Shown: positions 11,701 to 23,700 of the stretch, piece by piece
How the letters are laid out: every line of letters starts with the position of its first letter
Numbering within the stretch: the stretch's first letter is position 1
Assembly: GCA_014529385.2 (NCBI GenBank)
Contig: CM043952.1
Coordinates: forward strand, 64,311,370 to 64,375,369
DNA length: 64,000 bases
Direction of reading: 5' to 3'
From: Adiantum capillus-veneris
Lineage: Eukaryota > Streptophyta > Polypodiopsida > Polypodiales > Pteridaceae
Position numbers and translations under genes: made by a program
Notes under the pieces: generated by a model
Told to the model about the DNA's origin: nothing
What the model saw: only the letters and a program-made list of their open reading frames with translations
Databases searched by the model: none

Positions 11701-14700
11701 GGAACCTTGAGCACAGTTGGGAGCACTCATCTTGAGCAAAGCGCAAACATTCATTCCGCTGCACCTAACATTGGTATCAGAGCTTTGGCAGTGTTCTGTA
11801 TCACTCAAGGAAAGGACCACAAGAATCACAAGAATTTTTTTGCTTGTTGCGGTCGCACGAACCAAAGTTCGCTTGGGCGTGTCGATTCCTAATTGTGTTT
11901 TTGAAGAGTGACAGGAATCCCAAGAAAGAAGGGCTTGTCCAACCTCCCCTTGTGTCTCTTTTCACTCATTGAGAGCGGACCGTGCACTTAGCGGCCGGCC
12001 AATCGATGTGAGGTGGGAAAAAGCAACCTTGGTGTGAGCGCAAGGCCGCCTAGGGGTGCGCCCGCGGAAAGGAGTAGAACTCGGGTGAAGAGAAGATCCT
12101 TCTCAAACACGGTTTGTAAGCAAAAGACAACCTCAAGAACCTCAAGACCCTCAAGAACCCAAGAACCCAAGACCCTCACGAACCCAAGTCCCTCGTGGAC
12201 TTAAGAACCAAAGATCATAGTGCATGGTCGTCACCCGAAGTGGAATGGATACTTCGCATACAGGTGATGACAAATGAGAGAGGCGACGAAGAATTTTCCC
12301 CACCAAGAGATTTTTCCGACCCTCCCCCTTCGCCATCGACGCCACAAAGTGATGGAGACAATGGTCAAGCAGATGATGGACATGATGGCCAAACAAAAAG
12401 AGACTCGCATGAACATGATGGCCCGACAACAAGAACCCAATCGCGAAGCGACTCGCCTTGCGCTGGCACAACAAGAAGCGAATCGAATTGCGTTGGCACA
12501 ACAAGAAGCAAATCGCATTGCTTTAGAATGCGAGTGCGATGAACGAAAAGAAAGAAAAGCACAAAGAAAGGAGGAACGGGAAGCTCAAAGCGCGGCCTTG
12601 GAGGCCGAGCGTGCAACTCAAAGAGTGGCCTTGGAGGTTGAGCGTGAAGCTCAACGAGTGGCCTTGGAGGTCAAGCGTGAGGCTCAAAGAGAACTACACA
12701 CTCAAGAATTGATTCGACAAGTACTTACCTCGAAGTCCGAACCAGCCAAAGATCGTGGGAGTTCCTCAAGTGGCGCAAGCCATGATGCGGATTTCAATCA
12801 TCGAGTCACAGAGAAGTTAACTTTTAGTAAGTATGATGGTAAGATGGATGTTACGGTTATTCATTCTTGGTTGCATCAATTTAATGCTTATTTTGTGACA
12901 ACTAAGAAGACAGGAAATAACAAAGTTTTGACGGAAGCCATGTACCTTGCCCGTGATGCCATTAATTAGTATCACGTAGGCACAGTTAGCCGGGCACCTA
13001 AAGGAAGCCGATGAATTCACGTCCCTTTCCTTCAATTTGGCTGATTTCCAAGACAAGCTCAAGGCGCCGTTTATGTCACCTCAGTACCTCACACGATTGA
13101 AGGACGATTGGTGCGCTCTCAAGCAAAATGGTATGCCGGTTATGTCTTTTTCTAATCGTGTTTTGCAGCTAGGTACCCAATTACGCAAGTCGGATGATGA
13201 GCGCAAAGAGGCATTCCTTTATGGATTGGACGAGTATATTAAGTACGATGTCGAGGTGCTCGATTTAATCGATCTCAACAAGGCTGTAGCGATCACTCTC
13301 GCACAAGAGATGAAACACAACAAGGGAAAGCCTAAGGAGAACAAGACTTCCACAAGTACCTCGCAGACTTCTCAGAACCCTCAGAACGGTAAGAACGGTA
13401 AGAATGGTAACTCTTCTAACCAATCTTCCAACAGTCTCTCAGAAAAGAATTCTTCCAATGACTTTAAGGGTAAAGATAACACAATTGCTAAACCTAAGCT
13501 TACGCCAGATGAAAAGATAGCACAAGGAATTGTAGGAGGATACATCACATCGGAAGAGCAAAGCACATATTCTAAGGAAGGTCGTTGTTTTCATTGTCAC
13601 ATTAAGGGTCACATAAAAAGAACATGTCCTAAGCTTGAATCGAATGAATCTAAAGAATCCACAGAACCCACTTACTCTGCTAATGCAATTAATGATAACA
13701 CGAGTGTGCCCCAAGTTTCTCTTGACCCTCCCATTGATGATTCTCTCATTAAATGTTATGGTCAGGTGTCTGGGCAGCGTTTTGTCATATTGTTTGACCC
13801 AGGTAGTATGCATGATGTGATCAGTCCCTCTCTTGTTGAGAGATCCCGCCTAGAAGTTAGTCAGAAATCTCCTCTCGAGGTCTCTGGCTTTGTTCCCGGT
13901 ATGGACTCTCTCATCACGCAGGAGTGTTTTGGTGTTTTGTTTACAATTCAACAACAAGCACTAGAAGATTTTGTGTTTCTTCTCTCTCGGGATGTGATAT
14001 GATTTTGGGCATTGTATGGTTTTGTGATCTTAACCCTCTCATTGATTGGGAGGCTAACACTTTCACTCTCTATGCCAAAAGTGATTCTGCCATTGTCATT
14101 CGTGGAGAGGACATTGTTCATTCTCCCTCTCTCATTGCTAATATGCAGGACAAGATTGAAAGGATTCTGGAGAAGGAGACTCTCTCAGTCTCTTTTTCTC
14201 CAAAGCATAATACACAGGATTTGCATGATTATGAGAAGCATGATGATTTGGATGACAATGATTTGCATCATCAAGATGTGATTTCTCACAAGCATGATGA
14301 GTTGCATGAAGAAGATGTGATTGTTCACAAGGATGATGTGTTAGCGGATGCTTTTTCTAGCGAAGCTAACCTCATTGCAGATTCGATCAGTCACGAAGAA
14401 CCGATCTTGGCTCTCGAGCCTAGGTCCAAAGAACCCTCACAGGAAGTATTATGTGTTCGCATGATTGATACGCACGCATTGTACGAGTGTTTCATTCGTG
14501 ATCATTTCTTGTATTTTAGTCAGCGTTTTTATGTGATCCCTTTTCTTAGGCATGACATATTGTACGTTGAGCACGTTTCACTCATGAATGAGCACGAATG
14601 TATGCGGATTGTTCATGAAAAGCTGAAAATTATGCATGTAAAGACGTCACATTCCATGTCTCTTCCTTGGCATGACATATTAGTAGACAGAGCACATGAA

Positions 14701-17700
14701 AGTATGAGCACCAAGCATGGGCATTTCCGTTGTGAATTGCCATGGTTGATTGCTCTAGATCATAAGAGAAAGATTCGATCTCATTGTTTGCGTGTATGTG
14801 GTGAATTCTGTCTATTGGTTCATCTACATTGCATGCATAGTCTTTCAGGAAGACATGATTTTTTCCACTCACTTTACATGGGATCAGTATGTTCATGGTT
14901 TTGTGTTGGAAATGGTTTCAGGAATTTTCAGCCATGGAGATTCTTGACGAAGAAAGAAGCATGACTCTCGACGAAGTTGAAGCATTGAAGAAGCCACATA
15001 AGACTTTGTGTCGCTTTCGGCGCGGCCCAAAGAAGAAGGCATTGCAGACCTTTATGAAGTTCAAGTACCGCACGACCCACATATGAGAGTGGGCCGGCGA
15101 AGAGTCCCTTCGAGGATTCCGGATGCTATTGGCGATCTCCCTCGACGCCATACAGTTTGGTACCAGTACCTCAGTTTGAAAAGGAGGGATGTCACGTACA
15201 CATCCAACTCTATGTGTCTGTGGACAAGCTACAGCATGATCACGGTTCAGTCAGTCCAGTCAGTCTAGATTAGAAGTGATCTGGCACTTTTGTGAGTCTA
15301 TTCGTAGACCGTGCATGCCCAATCACTTAGTATAGATGTATATCCTCTGGTTGCACACAGCATGATCATAAGCATTCCCATCAGAATCCATCAGAAACCT
15401 TCAGGGGAATTTTCCAGTGCATTTAGCCTATTTTCCCTAATTTTGACATTTTTCACTTATTATTTTTAAGTGACTTTTGTTGGAAAGTAGGTAGGGCAAT
15501 TTTGCTAAGTTTGTATATAAGCAAACTAGAGCTAGCACTATTTGGCAGAAGAGGCAACAAGAGCCAAGCTCAGCAGGCAACTTCTCAAGCAAGACCTTGG
15601 TGGATTTCCCCCTCCAAGCAAGAACTTCATCCTCTAGCGTTTTCTTCAACAGCCTAAGCCTAGCGTTTTTTAAGGAGTATCAGCCTGGCGTTTTGCATCA
15701 GCAACATCGCTACAGTATCCCCTTGCTGTAGCGTTTTGCATCAGCATCATCGCCACACATACCATCAGCCAGCGTTTTTGAAAAGCTACATCAACCTAGC
15801 GTTTTTGATAGTTTCTAGCAGCGTTTTCAGCCACAGCAGTGCAGCGTTTTTCAGCTGTGAAGAACTTGCAAAAGTCAGCCCTAAAGAGTAGCAGATACAG
15901 CCCAGAAAGACCATCAATTTTCAGACTAAAGAAACCTCATGAGGTTTTCAGCCCGAAACCTGCAGATTTTCAGCGTCAAAGACCCACAGAAACAGCCTCA
16001 AAATCAGCGTTTTGGGACTAGTCGCAGATTTCAGCCCATAGCGTTTTTGGACAGCAGATACCAGATTGCAGATTTCAGCCTTTATGTCGGTGTCGTCATC
16101 CCCGTCGTCGTCGTCGACATAGCCTAGACTTGCATCATTCACATGCATTCAGTTTGTACGAGATTGTGCAATCATAAGTAGACCACTCTCACCGAAGAGA
16201 GTGGGGCCTTCGGAGGAGGGTTTTACAACGTCCTTGGTGTCGTATTTTCTCTTCTCTCTCTATCTCTCAGTCTCAGTCTCATACACTTGCACGCACAGTG
16301 TCCATTCACTTTGTTTGTGATCATAGCACTCTCTCATTAAGAACGGAAGGCTCTCCCTTCCGTAAGAACAAAAGGAACCTTGAGCACAGTTGGGAGCACT
16401 CATCTTGAGCAAAGCGCAAACATTCATTCCGTTGCACCTAACATCCGTGGCTAGAGATATTGGCCCCAAAGACTGGCGTCCCTTTTGGTATTTCTTTTTG
16501 TATTAATCTGAGAACAAAGTACAAGAGTGCGGGCGGGCGCTCACACTCAAACTCTGCATCCAGATGCTACGAGTTGTGAGAGGCCTGCTCACATATTTAA
16601 AGAGTACAAGGGATGCCAAAAGCAGAGCCCCAAAAGCTTCTTTTTAAATGTTGAAAACTTAAAAGCTTCTATAAATAAAGCAGAAGGAATCTCTCTCTAA
16701 AGCTCTTATGCTTTAATAAAGCAGCCTTCAAAAAGCAAGAGTCTGTCTCTCTCTTTCTTATGCTGTTTTGCGTAGCAAAAAGCAAGGCCAAAATCTGACG
16801 CAGGCTGCCGCAAAAAGCACTGTAAATCACGGACGTCTGTATTGCTGCCACGTGGCCAGTCCTCCGCAGTTTACGGGACAGTCAGACACGTCATCATTTT
16901 CTGATGCTCTCCGACGTTCCCACAGGGTAGAGAGTATCTCTGGGGGTCTGTAGGGTTGATGTGTGTTGCAATGGGCAGCCACGTCATCAGTTTGTGACCT
17001 ACCCCCCTCTTGAAAGCATTGTAATTGCCCTCGATTACACGTGCAAAACAGACAGAAGCCATAAGCTGTCTTAGCAGACACTGACTGTTAGTACCAACGC
17101 ACTAGGAACGCACATCTAGCACATGTACCAATCGACAGTCACATCACATGACAAATCACATTCAACATTCATTCGGATCTTAGACCATGATTTATCGGCA
17201 ATGTAGCTAGCAATCGCATCTAGATTCAATCGGGACCTCATAGATGTCCTATTGACTAACCCCTATTGCAACCATGTCTAGTCAAGATCAATTAGACCAA
17301 AATGCTGTAGTTATTTCGTCTGTCAGTTCCTGCACATAAAAAAACAAGTGAAGAACAAATCAGTTTTATATTCCGGAATTCCATTTCATAAAGTAATACA
17401 ACAGAATATTGTCAGTTCTTAGTATCCCTGAAGCTCAAAGAGACATAAGTGACTTTAGTATACAAAAATCAAGGCATGTGTTGACAAAGGAGCGGAGTAA
17501 CTCCCCTCTTGTGCATCCCACTGCACCAGATCTTTGGCCAAGCTGAATTCTCGGTTCCATTTGGAGTAGACTATGCTAAACCAAAAGCTTCGAGATAAAG
17601 TTTCACAATCTAAGGAGTATCTGCTAGGTCCTCCTCCTCCATCCGCTTCGCATCCAATGCAGGATAGTTCTTGAACTTAACCAAGAACCACCTTCGGACT

Positions 17701-20700
17701 TTACCTTTATTCTTTGTGTCCTTATGTGCCAAAATCTGTTCAGGAACAAGGATCTCCTCGTTTTCTTTCACTTCGGGTTGCTCATCGGGCTCCCCATCAT
17801 TAGACACATCACCTTTAAAAGGTTTCAAGAGACTCACATGGAATGCATTGTGAATCCTCCAACTGTTAGGCAATTTCAGTCGGAAGGAGACATCATTGAT
17901 CTTTTCAGAGATCTGGAAAGGTCCGTAGTATCGCATACTAAGCTTTGGAAAAAGCCTCTCCTTTCCCTTCTTTTTTCTCAGGCGTGCCTTCTCAAAACGT
18001 AAGAGCACCCAATCATCCTCCTTCAATTTCAAATCGCGACGATGGCGATCCGTTGCCTTTTTCTGTCGTTCTTGAGATTTTTGCAAAGCCTCATGGACCT
18101 TGGCAAAAGCTGTGTCTAAGTCGCGCGTATACTCATCCGCTTCAAGAATCTTATCTTTTGTGCTTAGGAAGGGTGGATCCTTCGCAACACCTTCAACAAT
18201 CTCAAATGGTGCCTTCCCTGTCGAAGAGTGTATCGTGTTATTGTAGGCAAATTCCACCAAAGGTAGATACTTTTCCCATTGAGTCTTCTGATCCAAGATA
18301 TAAGACTTCAACAAATCTAAAACCACTGAATTGGCAATCTCAGATTGCCCGTCAGTCTGCGGGGGGAACGATGATAAGAACTGCAACCGCATGTCAATGT
18401 TCTCCCAAATTGCCTTCCAAAACAAACTCGTAAATTTGGGGTCCCTGTCGGAGACAATCGTCTCAGGCATGGCATGTAATCTGAAGATCTGGGCCACAAA
18501 CAGTCTCGCTAAGTGATCCAGCTTGACTGTTTTCTTCACTGGATGAAATGAACCTGCTTGCTAAATCTGTCAATAACAGTCCAGTTACCATCGTGACCAT
18601 TCTGTGTTCTCGGGAGATCAAAAATGAAATCCATTGCAATACTTTCCCAGGGGCGGGTGGGTATGGGCAAAGGATGTAACAATCCATGTGCTTTATGCCT
18701 GTCAAACTTGACCTTCTGGCATACCAAGCAAGTGCGCACAAACTCTTCCACATCCTTCTTGAGGTTCGGCCAAAAGAAGCATCTCTCTACCCTTTCATGG
18801 TGGTAGCGATGCCGCGGTGACCTGTAAAAGGTGGACAGTGGCATTCAGTCTTAATCTTTTTCCTCAACGGCTGTGTAACGCACAACATGGTTTTTCTCAT
18901 CAAGTAGCCATTCCGAATGGAATATCCCGCTACTGTCTCCCCATCCCGTATCCATGTGAAAACGTTTGCAAAATCTGTATCTGTGGCATACTGGTCGACC
19001 ATTTCCTTGAAGCTCTTATGATGTATCGCGGAAATAGCTAGAACCAACGGCTTCTGAGACAAAGCATCTGCCACCACATTCTTCTGTGCCTTAACATGGA
19101 CAATCTGGAAGTGAAACTGTGACAAGATGTTCGCCCACTGCATCTGCTTTTCCGATAGTTACTTCTGTGACAAGAAGTAGCACAAACTTTGATGGTCTGT
19201 AAAGACAGTAAAATCCGCTCCGAGTAGGTAGTGCCGCCACTGAGTAAGAGCATGGATAACCGCCAAAAGCTCTTTCTCATAAATCTGTGCTGTCATTTCC
19301 AGCCTTGAGAACAATCGGCTCTCATAAGCAATGACATGGCCTTCTTGCATTAAGACCGCACCCAAACTACGACCACAAGCATCACAATATACTTCAAAAG
19401 ACTTTTGCAAGTCCGGCAGAGTCAAAACTGGTCTCGTAGTCAATTTCTATTTCAAAGTCTGAAAGGGAGTCCCTCTGTGGGTCCCCATGAGAAAGGGACT
19501 CCTTTTTGTGTCAAGGTATGCAAAGGGGAAGCAACCTCTGCAAACTTTCGAATGAACCGCCTATAGTCCGAACACAGTCCCAAGAAGCTTCTAACTTCAT
19601 GGACATTCTTCAAATCGGGCCAATCACGGATAGTCTCTATCTTGGCCGGATCCATTTGCACTTCTGCTGCTGACACAATGTGTCCCAAAAAGTGTATCTC
19701 TGGTAGGAAAAATTCACTTTTCTTTGCATTAATCACTAACTTGTGATCTCGTAATGCCTGAAAGACCTGAAGCATATGATTTCTATGTTCTGCCTCATTC
19801 TTAGAGAAAACAACGATATCGTCAAAGAAAGTGCCAACAAATAGCATATACTCTCGAAAAATCCTGTCCATCATCCGGTTAAATGTCGCAGGAGCATTGG
19901 TTAAGCCAAAAGGCATCACCAAAAATTCAAATAATCCAAAAGTCGTCGGAAATGCTGTCTTGTAGACGTCTCCCGGCGCGATTCTGATATGATAATATCC
20001 ACTCTTCAAATCAATCCTGCTAAAGCACGAGGATCCCTGTAATCTGTCGAGTATATCATCGATCTTAGGAATCGGAAATCTGTTCTTGATGGTGATTTTG
20101 TTGAGAGCTCTATAATCAATGAACATTCTTCAAGATATGTCTTTCTTCAAAACCAACAACACTGGAGAGCAATACGGTGAAGTACTAGGCTGGACAAGAC
20201 CCTTTTCCAGGAGGTCTTTCACTTGGTTCATAATCTCTTCGTTCTCTGCTCGACTCACACGGTAAGGTGGCCGGTTCGGTGGTGTGCTTCCAGGTATCAG
20301 ATCAATGGTATGATCTTCAGGAGGAGCAGGTGGTAACTCGCCTGGTAGGCCCTCTGAGAAGCAATCGGCGTGAGAGTAAAGAAAATCTTGGCGTTCTTTA
20401 TCAAGTTTAGACATATTTGTCCTATCCTTATCACTCAATTCTTTCATAAAGATCGAGTAAACAAACAGGCTGGATTTCGTTAATTTAGAAATGGCCGAAG
20501 CCGATACAATAGGGACAGACTCGCCCTTCAGTTTAATGTCAAGTACAATGGTTTTGCCCTTCTGTGTAGTCAAAGTCGCTTTCCTCGGCCGATAGTCGAC
20601 CATGGTGTTGTTCTTGTGGTACCAAGGAATTCCTAAGAGAACATCACAACCTTCCAAAGGCATTATGTAAAAGTCCTCATGCCCCAAATACCCCTGACAA

Positions 20701-23700
20701 TGCTCTCTAGAACAGCCTCCGCAAGTGGTCCCATCCGATTGGGAGTGATCTCGAGCCGCGCCGCCAATTGCGGTGAAATGAAGTTGTCCTTGGCTCCTCC
20801 ATCAAAGAAGATGAGGGCCTCTTGTTCTTTCACTTTGCCCCAAGGTCGGCAAAGTTCTGTACTCTCGTCCATTGTGTTGGGATCGGTACTCACACAATCT
20901 GGAACCAGTCTTGTTTTCATCTTGCCTTTTCTTCCACGTTCCTCAGCTGCTCTCGAACTCTCAGGCCTTTCGTTGTCCTTGTCATTCTGTCCTTTCTGTG
21001 CCTTTTTAGGGCACTTCGCGGAGATATGTCCAGGTTCCCCGCATCCGAAGCACTTCCCCTCCATGATGAAGCGAGCTCTCTCCTGAGGAGTAAGCTTGGG
21101 TTGTGCATCCTTCTTTTCTGGGTTGCTCTTTCTCTTTCTACTTTCATTTGCTAAATTCGGCTCGTTGTGTCATGACCTCATCGGTGGGGTAGGTCAAACT
21201 ACCAGAGTGAATGGCAAAACCTCGTTTCGCACGACTCATCAACTCCTGAATAGAAGCTGACTTCTGTTCCAAGCAGTGATCTCGGATCTTTGTAGGTAGA
21301 TCCAAGGTAAACCGCTCAATCTGTTCTCTGAACTAGATCTTGTTGAATGAAGAGGCGGGTAGAAAAGAGCTCCAGAATCTCTCGCAATAAGCGTCCGCTG
21401 TATCTTTCTTGGTCATCCGAAGATGGTTCCAAGCAGCTCGTATATCACGTTCATACTCTTGAGTCAGCCAAGAAGAAATAAAAAGCTCCTTAAATTTCAG
21501 CCATTTAACTGGTGCAGTCTTGTTTAAAAGAAGCATGGACCACCAAGTTCGAGCATTCCCCTTAAAGTAAGAGGAAGCTCTCCGAATCTTAGAGTGCTTT
21601 GAGTAGCGTCCTCCCGCGAAAGGGATGTCAAACTGCTGTACAAAAGACAAAGCCTTAGAAGCATCTCTTTATCCCGAAAATGTGTCAAATTTAATTGATT
21701 GTCCACCTTCCTTAAACTCTCGAACCTTCTTGCTTTTATCTTCCAAAAAGTCATATTGGTTGGCTTTATAAAAATTCTTCTTCTTTGCATAAAAGTTGCT
21801 GTCGTCAGAGTCTGAATTGTCTGTAGACGAGTCCTCTGTAGGACTGTCACTCACCGGGCGAGATTTAGACTTCTTTGCCTTTTTCTTGCCCTTTCCGAAG
21901 CGTTGTTTCTTGCTTCGCTTTTTGCCTTTGCGGTCTTCTTCGCCTTGAGTCAGATGAGCTAGAAGAATTGTCAGAAGAAGAAGAAGAAGAAGAAGAACTG
22001 GGTACTTCTTCAAATCGAACACACTTCTTCTGTTTCTTTGCCTTTTCAAATATCGACTCACGACCCAAAGAAACCGGGAAGTCAGTTTCTTCTGCTTTTT
22101 GCCGTGCTTTTTGGCTTTGTTTTGCGCGTCAAAAAGTTGAGCAATCTGTGCATCGACCACCTCTTCTAATTCCTTCTCTGAATATTTCTTGTGAGCAGAA
22201 GGTTTCTTGAGAGCGGGTTTTGGGGGTGGTGTTGTGGTTTTCTGCCACTGCGCATGCACTTCCTGAAAAGAAGTCTAGCTCATATATTTTGCAAATTTTG
22301 GGTCCTTTGCAAAATTGAGCATCATCTTTGTTGCATCGCTGATCAATTGACGACGCTCCATCTCTCGACTCTCCGCCTGAGTAGGCCGAGGCTGGCCATA
22401 CTCCTTGCCGGAATCTTCGTTGTGATCCCTTGCCGCATCTCCGGATGCTGAGGGAGTCGACTGATCCTTGCGTGAAGCCATAGGTGCCGCGAGAAAATTT
22501 TTTTTGGATCGGATCTCTCGTAGAAGAGAAATCGGCCGTGCTCTGATACCACTGTAATAGACTTGGACACTCCAAGTGAAGAATCTACCAACAGCACCAA
22601 ATAACCACTTCAAAATAGTTCACAATTCACAATTGATTCAACACTGGCCCGACGGAGTTCCGTGCCTAGAGATATTGGCCCCAAAGACCGGCGTCCCTTT
22701 CGGTATTTCTTTTTGTATTAATATGAGTTCAAAGTACAAGAGTGCGGGCAGGCACTCACACTCAAACTCTGCATCCAGATGCTCTGAGTTGTGAGAGGCC
22801 TGCTCACATATTTAAAGAGTACAAGGGATATGCCAAAAGCAGAGCCCCAAAAGCTTCTTTTTAAAAGCTGAAAACTTAAAAGCTTTCATAAATAAAGTAG
22901 GAGGAATCTCTCTCTCTCAAGCTCTTATGCTTTAATAAAGCAGCCTTCAAAAAGCAAGGGTCTCTCTCTCTTTCTCATGCTGTTTTGCGTAGCAAAAAGC
23001 AAGGCCAAAATCTGACGCAGACTGCCTCTCAAAAAGTGCCGTAAATCATGGACGTCCGTATTGTTGCCACATGGCCAGTCCTCCGCAGCTTACGGGACAG
23101 TCGGACACGTCAGCATTTTCTGATGCTCTCCGGGGTTCCCACAGGGTAGAGAGTATCTCCGGGGGTCTGTGGGGTTGATGTGTGTTGCAATGGGCAGCCC
23201 ATTATCAATGAGTAATTCTTTAGTACTCCACCTATAAGGAAAGGGCACCACTTGCCAGTGGAAAAAAGAACAGACCGAACAACTTTTAGCTCTTCAAATA
23301 ACACTAAACTGAAAGAGATGCGCGACGCATGAGATGCAGAGTGGCAAAGTTCCACCCCTAGAAAGCATTGGCCCCAAACCTTGGTGCCCCTTCCAGTATT
23401 TCTCTGTATTGCTTGAACTTAGTACATCAAACTGTGGCTCTGCTTTGCACTTACACGCGGTAGAGTGCCAGAGAACAAGCCCACAACTTGTATTTAAAGG
23501 CACCTCAGGCCATCTAAAAGTAGTACAATGAAAAGCATTATTTCTAGAAGCAACTGGCCTCCAAAAGCTCATGCCAAATCAGCCAGCGCAAAAGCTGGAA
23601 ATCCATAAAGTTACCATGTCAACACTGTTAGTGAAAAAATCCAAAAATCTTCCATGTTGGCGTTGGCAGCGGAAAACCTAAGAATCTGCCACGTCAGTAG

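Larger units (their letters stand above)
10516..16443 (+). mobile_element. Non-autonomous LTR retrotransposon B#1 (gag-protease plus unknown ORF)
   Basis: A complete 5.9-kb element with LTRs of 1255 and 1254 bp, 5-bp target duplication TCCGT (10511-10515 and 16444-16448), a perfect initiator-Met primer site TGGTATCAGAGC (11772-11783) and a purine tract AAAAGGAGGGA (15179-15189). Coding in order: coiled-coil gag, gag zinc knuckle with retropepsin, then a roughly 260-codon region with no RT, RNase H or integrase motif. It sits inside the A#1 LTR and so is younger. Replication must have used enzymes supplied in trans (inference). Confidence 0.9.
10403..23199 (-). mobile_element. Ty3/gypsy chromovirus A#1, split by B#1
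   Basis: Minus-strand LTR retrotransposon with gag, protease, RT, RNase H, integrase and a chromodomain-like tail. The 3' LTR is the two pieces 10403-10515 and 16449-16999, separated by the whole of B#1 (10516-16443) with TSD TCCGT. The purine tract (read on minus: tcaagagggggg) abuts the 3' LTR at 17000. Internal coding runs 17610-22530. The primer site gctctgataccac (plus view, 22540-22552), complementary to initiator Met tRNA, adjoins the 5' LTR at 22553. The 5' LTR lacks its last roughly 20 bp. Several frameshifts and stops make it non-autonomous now. Confidence 0.85.
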
